Shown one piece after another: positions 41,860 through 50,732 of a stretch of DNA of 64,000 bases. Below the pieces are notes generated by a model. It did no database searches, had not been told where the DNA came from, and saw only the letters and a program-made list of their open reading frames with translations. Positions within the stretch are counted from its first letter, which is position 1. Every line of letters starts with the position of its first letter. Origin of the DNA: Bifidobacterium breve (GTDB lineage: Bacteria; Actinomycetota; Acidimicrobiia; Acidimicrobiales; Acidimicrobilacustridaceae); contig CAMCTY010000005.1 of the NCBI GenBank assembly GCA_945878725.1, positions 1 to 64,000 of the forward strand. The letters run 5' to 3'. The position numbers and the translations under genes were made by a program.

Positions 41860-41875
41860 TGTTTCACGTGAAACA
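41860..41875. promoter_or_regulatory. parS centromere site 1
   Basis: TGTTTCACGTGAAACA, a perfect 16 bp palindrome identical to the bacterial parS consensus, just after rsmG and 168 bp upstream of parA. Confidence 0.97.
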
Positions 41876-41907
41876 TTCGGAGCACGCATTTCCGCGGGAA
41901 TTCTTTG

Positions 41908-41923
41908 TGTTTCACGTGAAACA
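41908..41923. promoter_or_regulatory. parS centromere site 2
   Basis: A second exact copy of the 16 bp parS palindrome, 48 bp from the first centre to centre. Together they form a ParB loading site about 5.4 kb from oriC. Confidence 0.97.
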
Positions 41924-42042
41924 CCCCAAACGATCCTTGACCCCAGTGGCGAAGGGGGGCAGGATGGCAAACACTCGCCAGAGAGCCCATTGGGTCCTTG
42001 TGGCGCTCCGCGGTTCGCCCGCCTGAGTTCGAGTTGGGATGC

Positions 42043-42942
42043 ATGACACCTGAAGATGCAGTATCTGAGTCTGATTCCGCTGTTTCAGCGGTAAAACTTC
42101 CGGCCAATCTGATGGAAGTGGGGGCAGTCGTCGAAGGCGGCAAGCCGATTTCCTCCGGCCGGGAGCTTCCGCGAGTCATTGCCGTCGCCAACCAGAAGGG
42201 CGGCGTGGGAAAAACCACCACTGCCGTGAACCTCAGCGCCTGCCTGGCCGAACTGGGCTACCGGACGTTGGTTATCGATCTGGATCCGCAGGGCAACGCC
42301 TCGACGGGCCTCGGCATTGATCCCCGGGCGCTCGATGTATCGATGTACGACGTGCTGCTGCAGGATCTCCCTCTCGAGGACTGCGTCGAGGGAACCGCGG
42401 TCAAGAATCTCTTCATCGCTCCCGCCAGCCTTGATCTGGCCGGGGCCGAGATCGAACTCGTCCCGGCATTCAGTCGTGAACTGAAACTCCGCACGGCCAT
42501 CAACTCCGTCAAGGACGATTACGACTTCGTCCTGATCGACTGCCCACCGTCTCTCGGGCTCCTCACGGTCAATGCTCTGGCCGCCGCCACCGAAGTCTTA
42601 GTTCCTATCCAGTGTGAGTACTACGCCCTCGAAGGACTGGGGCAGTTGATCCGCAACGTGGACCTGGTCCAGCGGAGCCTGAACCCAGCGCTCGAGGTGA
42701 GTGCCATCGTGCTCGTCATGTACGACGCCCGCACCAAGCTCGCCGATCAGGTGGCAATGAATGTCCGCGAGCACTTCGGCGAGAAGGTTTGTCGCCAGGT
42801 CGTGCCCCGGACCGTACGATTGTCGGAGGCTCCGTCATTCGGACAGCCGATCATTATTTTCGATCCGAGCAGCCGAGGCGCCATCGCCTATCGGCAATTG
42901 GCCAAGGAGGTAAGTGGTGGGACGCCGCAGCGGGTTGGGTAA
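42043..42942 (+). CDS. parA: Chromosome partition ATPase ParA (Soj)
   Basis: A 299-residue deviant Walker ATPase: VIAVANQKGGVGKTTTAVNL (Walker A with signature Lys), VIDLDPQGNASTGLG (A'), VLIDCPPSLGLLT (B). Residues 1-45 are an acidic, variable extension. The ATG at 42043 gives a normal actinobacterial length; a start further upstream would enter the parS region. ParA dimers on the nucleoid pull ParB-parS complexes. Its end overlaps the parB start by 26 bp. Confidence 0.96.
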   Translation: MTPEDAVSESDSAVSAVKLPANLMEVGAVVEGGKPISSGRELPRVIAVANQKGGVGKTTTAVNLSACLAELGYRTLVIDLDPQGNASTGLGIDPRALDVSMYDVLLQDLPLEDCVEGTAVKNLFIAPASLDLAGAEIELVPAFSRELKLRTAINSVKDDYDFVLIDCPPSLGLLTVNALAAATEVLVPIQCEYYALEGLGQLIRNVDLVQRSLNPALEVSAIVLVMYDARTKLADQVAMNVREHFGEKVCRQVVPRTVRLSEAPSFGQPIIIFDPSSRGAIAYRQLAKEVSGGTPQRVG

Positions 42943-43816
42943 AGGCTTGGGATCATTGATCCCGACCACGGAACGATTGCAGGACAGCGAGGCGCAACTT
43001 CGCGAACTCCCGATCTCGGAGATCATCGCGAATACCTATCAGCCGCGGAGCTACTTCGATGAAGAGGCGCTGACCAGCCTCACCAGTTCGATTCAGGCGG
43101 TCGGCGTGCTTCAGCCGATTCTTGTCCGCGAGGTGGGCCCTCAGCAGTACGAACTGATTGCGGGGGAGCGGCGCTGGCGAGCGGCGCGTCGCGCTGGTCT
43201 TCAGACCATTCCGGCGATTGTTCGCCCCACCGAGAATGTCTCGTCCCTTGAGCAGGCACTTGTCGAGAACCTTCATCGCGAGGACCTCGGCGTTCTCGAA
43301 GAGGCCAGTGCCTATCAGCAGCTAGTTGAGGAATTTGGCCACACCCAGGACGAGGTGGCCAAGCGGGTCGGAAAGAGCCGCTCGGCGGTATCCAACACCA
43401 TGCGGCTGCTGCAACTGTCTCCGGGTATCCAGAAGATGCTCAACGATGGTCAGTTGTCGGCGGGCCACGCCCGAGCCTTGCTGGGAACCCCGGATCGGGC
43501 GTTCCAGGAGGCGTTGGCCAAGGACGCGGTCAAGGAGAGTCTCACGGTCCGCGATGTTGAGGAACGGGTTCGACTCCATGACGGCGACGAGTCCCGGACG
43601 GAGTTCCCGGAGACCGGAAAGCCGGGCTCCAGGGTTCCGACGATGCGCCCGGCCGCTCTGCTCGAACTCGAGAACCGACTTTCGGAGCAGTTCGATACGA
43701 AGGTTCAGGTCACGATGGGAGCGAAGCGAGGGCGGATCGCGATCGACTTCGCGACCCTCGAAGATCTCGAACGCATCTATCGAGTTATCGTCGATGGACC
43801 GGAGTCCAGCGACTAA
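42917..43816 (+). CDS. parB: Chromosome partition protein ParB (Spo0J, CTPase)
   Basis: A 299-residue protein beginning MGRRSGLGKGLGSLIPTTER, the ParA-stimulating N-terminal motif. The CTP-binding domain has LPISEIIANTYQPRSYFDEE and the GERRWRAARRAGL box; the HTH is TQDEVAKRVGKSRSAVSNTM; a C-terminal dimer domain ends the protein. I prefer GTG at 42917, six bases after AAGGAGG at 42904-42910, to GTG at 42914. It spreads from the two parS sites just upstream. Confidence 0.96.
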   Translation: MGRRSGLGKGLGSLIPTTERLQDSEAQLRELPISEIIANTYQPRSYFDEEALTSLTSSIQAVGVLQPILVREVGPQQYELIAGERRWRAARRAGLQTIPAIVRPTENVSSLEQALVENLHREDLGVLEEASAYQQLVEEFGHTQDEVAKRVGKSRSAVSNTMRLLQLSPGIQKMLNDGQLSAGHARALLGTPDRAFQEALAKDAVKESLTVRDVEERVRLHDGDESRTEFPETGKPGSRVPTMRPAALLELENRLSEQFDTKVQVTMGAKRGRIAIDFATLEDLERIYRVIVDGPESSD

Positions 43817-43965
43817 TTCGGGTCTCGACTATGGACCGAAACTGTTGGTTGAGGTAGCCCACAGCCTGTGGAGAAACCTGTGGTCAACCTAACGGGGCGC
43901 GGCAAGTCACCGTTTCGCCGCCAACTCTCTACCTGTCTCCGGGTGAGGTGTGCCCGGTCCGCTGC

Positions 43966-44298
43966 TCAGCCCTGAAGGAAAGGGCGAAGATCGTCGAGGA
44001 GCTGGCCTTTGCCTTTGGCTCCGACGATTCGGGCCGACTCTTGACCGTCTTTAAAGACGATCATGGTCGGGATGCTCATGACGCCGTAACGGCGAGCAAT
44101 GTCGGGGTTGTCATCGACATTGAGCTTGGCGACCTTGAGGACGCCAACCTGTTCGCCAGCGATCTCTTCGAGGATCGGAGCGATCATCTTGCAGGGACCA
44201 CACCATTCGGCCCAGAAATCAACCACGACCGGTTCGGTAGACGAACCAATCTGCTCGTCGAATGTGGCGTCGGACAGTGTGGCGATGTTTTCAGACAT
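43966..44298 (-). CDS. trxA: Thioredoxin
   Basis: A 110-residue thioredoxin with the active site WAEWCGPCKMIAPILEEIAG, the cis-Pro in SIPTMIVFKDG and the fold-typical NVDDNPDIARRYGV. It has no signal peptide and is cytosolic. The gene is downstream of trxB (158 bp) on the same strand, so they may share regulation, and it is convergent with parB. Confidence 0.97.
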   Translation of the reverse strand: MSENIATLSDATFDEQIGSSTEPVVVDFWAEWCGPCKMIAPILEEIAGEQVGVLKVAKLNVDDNPDIARRYGVMSIPTMIVFKDGQESARIVGAKGKGQLLDDLRPFLQG

Positions 44299-44384
44299 GA
44301 TCCCTCATTCAGGGCCGGTGGATACCCTCACGATAGCGGGGACAACGGGCAGGGAGACGCAACTACGAAAAGCGAAAGAGCGAA

Positions 44385-44418
44385 CCCATCGAGATGCATG
44401 ATTATTCATTTCGATGGG
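44385..44418 (-). terminator. Hairpin between trxB and trxA
   Basis: CCCATCGAGATG at 44385-44396 and CATTTCGATGGG at 44407-44418 form a 12 bp stem with one non-Watson-Crick pair and a 10-base loop, 38 bp beyond the trxB stop. Only a loose T-rich stretch follows on the minus strand, so it may be an attenuator, a processing site or a weak terminator. Confidence 0.4.
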
Positions 44419-44456
44419 TACGGGTGCACGGGGCGATCAGAGATCACAACGATGGT

Positions 44457-45428
44457 TTAGTGACTTCCCTGGCTTTCCAGCCAGCGTTCGGCGTCGATAG
44501 CGGCCATACAACCGGAACCGGCGGCTGTAATTGCCTGTCGGTACACATGGTCCTGGACATCGCCACAAGCGAAAACGCCTTCGACGTTGGTGTGAGAACC
44601 GGCGTGGGTGAGCAGATAGCCGTTGTCCTCGAGGTCGAGTTGGCCGACGAAGAGATCGGTATTCGGGCGATGTCCGATGGCGACGAAGACGCCGGTGACG
44701 GCGAGTTCTCGCTCGGCACCGGTGGCCGTGTCGACGAGTGTCATGCCAGAGACGGTCTGTTCGCCGTGAATGGCCGAGACGCCGGAGTTCCACTCGAACC
44801 GGATCTTTTCGTTGGCGAAGGCCCGATCCTGCATGATCTTGGAGGCCCGCAGTTCGTCGCGGCGATGAACGATGGTGACGGTCTTCGCGAACTTGGTGAG
44901 GAACAACGCCTCTTCGAGAGCGGAATCGCCACCACCGACGACCGCGATGTCGTGGTCGCGGAAGAAGAATCCGTCACACGTGGCACAGGTTGAGAGCCCG
45001 TGACCCAGGAGACGGGCTTCTTCGGGAAGTCCCAGCATGAGCGACTGGGCACCAGTCGAAACGATGACGGATTTTGCCCGATGGGTGGGCTCGGGGGCAG
45101 TCGGATCGCCGATCCACACGCCAAACGGCGAACTCGAGAGGTCCACCCGGCTGACCTTGTTGGTGAGCACCTCGGTCCCGAAGCGAAGGGCCTGCTCACG
45201 AAAGCGACCCATGAGTTCGGGACCCATGATGCCGTCGGGCCAACCGGGGAAGTTCTCGACCTCAGTCGTGAGCATCAACTGGCCGCCCGGTTGATCGCTG
45301 GTCGAGGACAGTTCGCCTTCGATGAGCAAGGGTTCGAGATTGGCACGGGCGGTGTAAATGGCGGCGGTGAGGCCGGCAGGACCCGATCCAATGATGATTA
45401 CGTTTCGGACGTCGGACGATTCAGACAT
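44457..45428 (-). CDS. trxB: Thioredoxin reductase
   Basis: A 323-residue flavoprotein. It has the FAD-binding [20 protein letters not shown], the redox-active [13 protein letters not shown] with CATC, the NADPH-binding [20 protein letters not shown] and C-terminal [20 protein letters not shown]. It reduces TrxA with NADPH. The ATG at 45428 starts [16 protein letters not shown]; a frame extending to 45653 is an unrelated overlap of the upstream gene. It is 43 bp downstream of the holin-like gene. Confidence 0.97.
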   Translation of the reverse strand: MSESSDVRNVIIIGSGPAGLTAAIYTARANLEPLLIEGELSSTSDQPGGQLMLTTEVENFPGWPDGIMGPELMGRFREQALRFGTEVLTNKVSRVDLSSSPFGVWIGDPTAPEPTHRAKSVIVSTGAQSLMLGLPEEARLLGHGLSTCATCDGFFFRDHDIAVVGGGDSALEEALFLTKFAKTVTIVHRRDELRASKIMQDRAFANEKIRFEWNSGVSAIHGEQTVSGMTLVDTATGAERELAVTGVFVAIGHRPNTDLFVGQLDLEDNGYLLTHAGSHTNVEGVFACGDVQDHVYRQAITAAGSGCMAAIDAERWLESQGSH

Positions 45429-45471
45429 GAGGACTCCGGGGGGAACGATGATGAGTGGTGCGGAAAATGGA

Positions 45472-45852
45472 TTAGCGCTTCGGAGAATTCCGAGCCGGCG
45501 GAAGGCTTTGATTGCGCCGACGGAAAACAACGGCTCCGACGGCCACGAAAACGATTCCGAGGATGAGGTAGGGGAGCCAGACGCTCGAAGGAAGGATCCG
45601 GTCGAGAAGCCGGACGGTCCCGATGATGGCGAGAACGGCGGCGACGGAGCCAATGGTTCCTATGAAAACGCCGAAAACAAGGGCTCGAGCAGCGACGATG
45701 AGCGGGCCGGTGGTTCGATCCCGCACGGTCTCCACGACTGTGACGATCGTGTCGGCGGCCTGCGATGGCCAGTCACCCGAACTGCGTTTCGAACTGGGTC
45801 TGGACGGGGGAGTCACGCTCGCTTGTGTGTCATCGGGCCCGAACGTCTCCAT
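45472..45852 (-). CDS. Small membrane protein, phage-holin-like family
   Basis: A 126-residue protein with an N-terminal cytosolic region ([20 protein letters not shown]), then [20 protein letters not shown] as an amphipathic stretch, and two membrane helices ([20 protein letters not shown] and [20 protein letters not shown]) with a short basic tail. This looks like the actinobacterial holin-X/phage-holin-like small proteins of unknown role. It lies between the kinase and trxB, all on the minus strand. There is no prophage context. Confidence 0.7.
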   Translation of the reverse strand: METFGPDDTQASVTPPSRPSSKRSSGDWPSQAADTIVTVVETVRDRTTGPLIVAARALVFGVFIGTIGSVAAVLAIIGTVRLLDRILPSSVWLPYLILGIVFVAVGAVVFRRRNQSLPPARNSPKR

Positions 45853-45883
45853 GGGTGGAAACCCTACCTGTCGACACGACGCC

Positions 45884-46993
45884 TTATCCCGATTGATTCG
45901 AAGTCTGGGTGATGGCGTGTGCCGATTCCGACGAGAACAACGTCTCCCCGAGTTCGGTCCCGGCGACAAGGAGTGCGAGCAACAGTAGAACGAGAACGAT
46001 CACGACGAACAGCACCAATCCGTATCGGCCTCGGCGACGAACGCGCCGACGAACGGTGGGTGCCGCGGCCGGTTCCGGATCGAACAGGTGGCCGAAAAGG
46101 TCGTCACGATCGACGGCAATTGTGGAATCGGCAGAACTTGTTGACGTGATCGAACCATCGAGAGCGGCAGCCAGAAGGGCGGCGCGGAAATCATCTGCGC
46201 TTTGGAACCGGACCGCCGCGACGCGTTCGAGTGATCGAACGATGGCGCGGTCGAGGTCGACGGGAACACCGTCGACGATTGTCGATGGTTGGGGGGCGTC
46301 GCGGTGCAATCGGGCGAGAGCGAGCGCCGCGGGATTGTCGGCGAGGAAGGGCGGTTGGCCGCAAAGTGCCTCGTAGAGCACGGCACCGAGCGCATAAATG
46401 TCGGCTCGACCGTCGATGGGGCCGCCCTCAACTTGCTCGGGCGCAAGGTACTTAACCGTGCCAAGTAACTGCGATGTGCGGGTCGAATCGACATCGCCGA
46501 GGACCTTGGCGATGCCGAAATCGGTCACCAGGACCCGTCCGTCATCGGATAGGAGGATGTTGGCCGGTTTGATGTCGCGGTGGATGATTCCTGCCCGATG
46601 TGCGCATGAAAGGGCGGACGCCACCTCGGCGCCGATGTGAACGACTTCGACCGGTTCGAGGCGCCCGCGTTCGTCGAGATAGTCGCGCAGAGTTCGACCC
46701 CGAACGAGTTCCATGACGAGCGCTTCGACGCCATCGTCATGGCAGGTGTCGAAGATGGCGACGATCGAGGGATGGGCGAGGCGGGCCGAGGCCACCGCTT
46801 CGGCGTGGAAGCGGGATCGCATCGCGGGATCGTCGGCGATATGGGAGTGGAGGATCTTCACTGCAACTTGGCGGCCGAGAACCTCGTCGGTCGCCGACCA
46901 AACCTCGGCCATTCCGCCGCTGGCGATGTGGGTGTCGAGTCGATAGCGACCAGCCAGCACCCTCGTTTCACGAGGGGGTTGAGACGCGTTCAC
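45884..46993 (-). CDS. Membrane-anchored Ser/Thr protein kinase
   Basis: A 369-residue Hanks-type kinase. It has the Gly loop RLDTHIASGGMAEVW, the Lys in QVAVKIL, catalytic HRDIKPANILL, DFGIAKVL and APEQVEGGPIDGRADIYALG. The kinase domain covers about residues 15-275; a linker is followed by a basic patch (RRRVRRRGRYG) and one membrane helix (LVLFVVIVLVLLLLALLVAG). Only about 25 residues remain outside, with no PASTA repeats. GTG at 46993 is inferred as the start. It is 19 bp downstream of degV. Substrates may be local envelope proteins. Confidence 0.92.
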   Translation of the reverse strand: MNASQPPRETRVLAGRYRLDTHIASGGMAEVWSATDEVLGRQVAVKILHSHIADDPAMRSRFHAEAVASARLAHPSIVAIFDTCHDDGVEALVMELVRGRTLRDYLDERGRLEPVEVVHIGAEVASALSCAHRAGIIHRDIKPANILLSDDGRVLVTDFGIAKVLGDVDSTRTSQLLGTVKYLAPEQVEGGPIDGRADIYALGAVLYEALCGQPPFLADNPAALALARLHRDAPQPSTIVDGVPVDLDRAIVRSLERVAAVRFQSADDFRAALLAAALDGSITSTSSADSTIAVDRDDLFGHLFDPEPAAAPTVRRRVRRRGRYGLVLFVVIVLVLLLLALLVAGTELGETLFSSESAHAITQTSNQSG

Positions 46994-47012
46994 CGCTGTC
47001 GTCGTCGACGCG

Positions 47013-47855
47013 TCATTGCGAACGCAGGTAACACATGCCGATGACGCCGGGGCCCCCGTGGGTCCCGATGACGGCACCGATCTTGCCGACTCGGATCGAG
47101 GAACGCGGATAGCGAGATTCGATCAAGGTCAGGAACTCGTCGATGTCATCGGCCTCGCCGTGGAGGATCGACAGTTTCTCGACGCTTTCCTCTGCGAAGA
47201 GTTGATCCCGCATCCATTCGAGTGAGCGCTTTCGGGTGCGTTGCTTACCCGCTTCTTCGACCGATCCATCGACAATCCGGATGATGGGTTTCACGGAAAG
47301 CATGGACCCGAGCAGGGCTTTCGCGCTGCCGATCCGCCCGCCCTTCTTGAGATTGTCGAGCGTATTCAGGCCCCCGTAGATCTCGGACCGGGGAATCATC
47401 GCCTCGACGAGTTGCTGGATTTCGTCGGCCGATCCGCCCGCCTTAGCCGCGCCTGCGGCGTCAAGCACCATGGTGCCGAGCCCTCCGGTGAGCGAGAGGC
47501 TGTCGATAACCCGGACATCGAATTCGTCCTTCATGGACGCGGCGGCGTTTCGAGCGGACTGGACGGTCGCCGACAACTCGCCGGAAAGATTGATGCAGAC
47601 AACGGCGGTTGCACCGGCGTCCTTCGCAGCGCGGAACTCTTGCTCGAATCGACCGGGTGACGGCGCCGCTGTTTCGGGGAGGAGCCCGGTGCTAGCCATC
47701 TTTTCGTAGAAGGCCTCGACGCTGAGCTCCTCGCGGTCGATGAACTCCTCGGATCCGAATCGGATGCTCAGCGGCACTACGCCGATGCCCCATGCGGTTG
47801 TGTCGGCCTCTGAAAGATCGCACGAACTGTCCGTGACGATATGGACTCCGGTCAT
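47013..47855 (-). CDS. DegV family fatty-acid-binding protein
   Basis: A 280-residue protein with VHIVTDSSCDLSEADTTAWG, VVPLSIRFGSEEFIDREELS and the AAPSPGRFEQEF loop. These are DegV/FakB traits; FakB proteins present fatty acids to the kinase FakA for phosphorylation and membrane lipid use. The typical C-terminal IGAVIGTHGGPGVIGMCYL is present. FakA is not in the window. The ATG at 47855 has GGGGGATCA upstream. It is followed by the Ser/Thr kinase. Confidence 0.93.
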   Translation of the reverse strand: MTGVHIVTDSSCDLSEADTTAWGIGVVPLSIRFGSEEFIDREELSVEAFYEKMASTGLLPETAAPSPGRFEQEFRAAKDAGATAVVCINLSGELSATVQSARNAAASMKDEFDVRVIDSLSLTGGLGTMVLDAAGAAKAGGSADEIQQLVEAMIPRSEIYGGLNTLDNLKKGGRIGSAKALLGSMLSVKPIIRIVDGSVEEAGKQRTRKRSLEWMRDQLFAEESVEKLSILHGEADDIDEFLTLIESRYPRSSIRVGKIGAVIGTHGGPGVIGMCYLRSQ

Positions 47856-47890
47856 TGATCCCCCGCGTGTTGAGTGTGACGTGGAGCGTA

Positions 47891-49963
47891 CTAACCGGTC
47901 GGGGTGTTCTCGGGGAACTCTGCGGTGGCCGGCATCAGGTTTTCGGGTCGACGCGATGTTCGGAAGTGTCTGATCCACCACAGGAGAAGGAACAATCCGG
48001 CGCCAAGCGAGATGACGAGTCCAAGGCCGGAGACAGAGGTGGAACGCACGGTGAAGCGCGTTGTCGCGATTGGGATGGCATTGTCCACGCTCCGGATCGT
48101 GACGTCGAGCGGAAAGGCTCCTGACGCTTTTGTCGTTACGGCGACATCGATTCGAGTAGTCGTGGCCGGCTCGAGTTCCTGTTCGATAACAGTTCCATCA
48201 GGGAAATCGAGTTTTGGACTGTTGAACACGATGCGAACACGGGCACGGACAGTCAGGCGGTTTTCAATCGTGAGGGGGATGAGCCCGGAACTTGAGGTGA
48301 ATGTCACCACCTGCTCGGCAGGGACGACGATCTGCGAGGTGATGAGTGACGCCTGGGTCGACGCGTGGGCGAGCATCCCTCCCTGCTCATCTCCGTTGAG
48401 CGTTGCGCTTCCGGACGAAAAGATGGTGGCCGCGATCGGGTCGACCAGTTCGGGTGAATCGGGGATCATCGAACGAACGCCATTGAGCAGTTGGTTAGCT
48501 GCGAGCAATTGGTCTGGGTACCGACCAAGGGAATTGGGTTGATCCGATTCGAAGGTGCGCACGAGCGTGGTCCTGCGCCCGTTTGTCGTTCCGAGGGCGG
48601 CGTCGGTTGCGAGAAACAGGTCGCTGGCAGTGACGGGCGAGATCATGGGAGCGCCGGGTGCCCCGCTTGCTGCTCCACTCGAATCGGCCAGTCCGGCCAG
48701 AAAAGCGTTGAGCGCGGCGGGGTCAGAATTATCGGGAACGACGATCGCAATACCGCGGGCCGGTCCTTGTTGTTCGAGGTGCAGCATCGCTAGTTGGGCG
48801 AGAGCGATGTGGCCGGCCAGAACGGGGTTCGCGGTGCTGGTAAGCGTCGCGGCGATCTGGGAATCCGACGCGATTGCCTTAAGGAGATCACCGGAACCGG
48901 TCCGCACGTCGAAGCGTTGGGTGAGTGTTGCGTCGTTAGAACGATCGTTGAGCGGGTCGAGTCGATCGGACGGAACGAACACCGATTCGACGCCGTTTCC
49001 GCGGAGCACTCCGAGCGCATCGGGCGTAACGGATGGATCAAGAAACGCAATCCGTCCATCAGGAGCGGATCCCAGTAGCGCAGCCGTGGTGGCGGCACCG
49101 CCGGCAAGTTGTGCGCTGAAGCCCGGGACCATGTTTGCCGCGACCCATGATCCGGTGGGTATCGGCGCGAAGGCGGACCCGAGAAGTTGATGGCCAGGGA
49201 TAGGTACGCGCAGCGGAGCAAGGGGATCATCAGCGTTCGTTCGCGACGCCAGAAGTTGGAGTGTTTGGGGTGAAGGGAGGGTTGTAAGGCGAACAGTGGG
49301 GTATGCGCCGACGACGGCAATGCGGCGGGCCGCAGTTTTGGCCGCCGAGTCATCGACATACGGACTTCCGTCGAGTGCGATGGCGACGGGAGCTTCGAGA
49401 CGAACAACCGCGCCGACCGCAAGAGTCGGTGCGGAAGATGGTGTGGCCCCGAGCCTTACGAGATGCGTGACGAGGCGACCACGGTTCTCGCCGTTGGGCC
49501 CGGTGGCCCGAATGGCGACGGGGTACACGCCCGCCTCGAAAAGGACGAGACCGTTCGCAGGCGCAGGATAGGCACCTCGCAGTGGAACCGCGACGGTGAG
49601 CCGACCGGTTGATCCGGGGTCGAGTTCCGAGCGGTTGCGTTGTGGCGTGGAGAACAGCACGCCCCCGAGTTGGTTGCCGCGGGCGGTCTGAAGGAGTTGA
49701 TCCCGGGTCGAAACGGGGCTGTGAACGTTGAGCGAAAACGTCGTGTCTGGAGCGGCACTCGCAGCGGTGAACGAAACGGTGAACGTTCCGGCGGGGCCGA
49801 CCCAACTGGACTGCTCGACAATCGTGAATGTCTCTGCCGCTGATTGGGTCTGCGCGTCTCTTGTCTGAGCTGAACCGGACAGCGGGAAGATAAACGAACC
49901 CGCGGTCACCAGACAGAGCAGTGCCGCGAGAACAACGAACGGCCGCCGGAACCGGATGCTCAT
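47891..49963 (-). CDS. DUF6049 family exported protein
   Basis: A 690-residue protein with a signal peptide (residues 1-30, FVVLAALLCLVTAGSFIFPL), a long extracytoplasmic part of beta-rich domains and a large central alpha/beta region, and a C-terminal membrane helix (SVSGLGLVISLGAGLFLLLW) with a basic tail. The arrangement and location next to pcnA match DUF6049 proteins such as the mycobacterial one upstream of murJ. Its function is unknown but position implies envelope assembly. No murJ follows; DegV is next instead. Its start overlaps the GNAT stop (ATGA). Confidence 0.83.
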   Translation of the reverse strand: MSIRFRRPFVVLAALLCLVTAGSFIFPLSGSAQTRDAQTQSAAETFTIVEQSSWVGPAGTFTVSFTAASAAPDTTFSLNVHSPVSTRDQLLQTARGNQLGGVLFSTPQRNRSELDPGSTGRLTVAVPLRGAYPAPANGLVLFEAGVYPVAIRATGPNGENRGRLVTHLVRLGATPSSAPTLAVGAVVRLEAPVAIALDGSPYVDDSAAKTAARRIAVVGAYPTVRLTTLPSPQTLQLLASRTNADDPLAPLRVPIPGHQLLGSAFAPIPTGSWVAANMVPGFSAQLAGGAATTAALLGSAPDGRIAFLDPSVTPDALGVLRGNGVESVFVPSDRLDPLNDRSNDATLTQRFDVRTGSGDLLKAIASDSQIAATLTSTANPVLAGHIALAQLAMLHLEQQGPARGIAIVVPDNSDPAALNAFLAGLADSSGAASGAPGAPMISPVTASDLFLATDAALGTTNGRRTTLVRTFESDQPNSLGRYPDQLLAANQLLNGVRSMIPDSPELVDPIAATIFSSGSATLNGDEQGGMLAHASTQASLITSQIVVPAEQVVTFTSSSGLIPLTIENRLTVRARVRIVFNSPKLDFPDGTVIEQELEPATTTRIDVAVTTKASGAFPLDVTIRSVDNAIPIATTRFTVRSTSVSGLGLVISLGAGLFLLLWWIRHFRTSRRPENLMPATAEFPENTPTG

Positions 49964-50682
49964 GGCTCGACCCGCTGCTCGAAATCGAGACGGAGGACAG
50001 CGAGCCCCGATGGTTCAGGAATGAATCCGAGATGGCGGTAAAGGGCAAGGGCCCGGGTGTTGATCTCTTGGGTGTTCACGAGCACGGTGGAGCATTGTCG
50101 TCTGTGGCACCAGCCCAAGGCATCACCAATAAGCGCGGTGCCGATTCCCCGGCCGTGGACGGAGGGATCGACAGCGAGACGCTGTAGGTAACCAACCGTG
50201 CCGGCCCGGCCGGTGATGTGATAGCCGACGATCCGGTGACGGAGTGTCGCTACTCGGAAGCGGGAATGAGGAGTGGCGATTCGGGCGTCGAGAAGACTTA
50301 TCTGATCGAACTTCCAGAACGAATCGAAGGCTCGCCCATCAACGTCGAGAACATCGGGGATATCGGAGTTTCGGCCTCGACGAAGGTGAATCCCGTCGAC
50401 GCGCGTGCCCGGAATCTCGCGGTTCTGGTGACGGAGGAGATGGAGTCGCTCGTGTTCGACAAAGCCAACGTCAAGAAAAGGAGATTGTTCAGCCGGGGTC
50501 ATGGCTGGCGTGAGGACTGCGGCGAAACCGCCCGAGCGAATGCCTTCCAGGGCGCGTTGGAGCCCCCGGATTGTCGGTGTCTGACCGGGGGACGGACTCA
50601 GAAAGGCGATCGATGGATCACCCTTCCATGGCCGTACCCGCAGTCGATCAGCACCGTCGGTGATGGTGTTCGGTCGTCGCAT
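49960..50682 (-). CDS. GNAT family N-acetyltransferase
   Basis: A 240-residue protein whose C-terminal half is a GNAT domain: IHLRRGRNSDIPDVLDVDGR, VGYLQRLAVDPSVHGRGIGT with the acetyl-CoA loop HGRGIGTALIGD, and INTRALALYRHLGFIPEP. The N-terminal 95 residues appear to be a second, degenerate GNAT-like part. The substrate is unknown. It is divergent from the CCA-adding enzyme (50 bp gap) and coupled to the DUF6049 gene, taking the place that the MutT4 protein has in mycobacteria. Confidence 0.85.
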   Translation of the reverse strand: MRRPNTITDGADRLRVRPWKGDPSIAFLSPSPGQTPTIRGLQRALEGIRSGGFAAVLTPAMTPAEQSPFLDVGFVEHERLHLLRHQNREIPGTRVDGIHLRRGRNSDIPDVLDVDGRAFDSFWKFDQISLLDARIATPHSRFRVATLRHRIVGYHITGRAGTVGYLQRLAVDPSVHGRGIGTALIGDALGWCHRRQCSTVLVNTQEINTRALALYRHLGFIPEPSGLAVLRLDFEQRVEP

Positions 50683-50732
50683 GTTGATGGGAGGAGACTA
50701 CGACCACGCTGGCCCCGATAGCCTCCACGCCC

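Noticed and set aside
45472-45852. Prophage remnant because of the holin-like protein
   Set aside because: No lysis, structural or integrase gene is nearby; such small membrane proteins are common in actinobacterial housekeeping regions.
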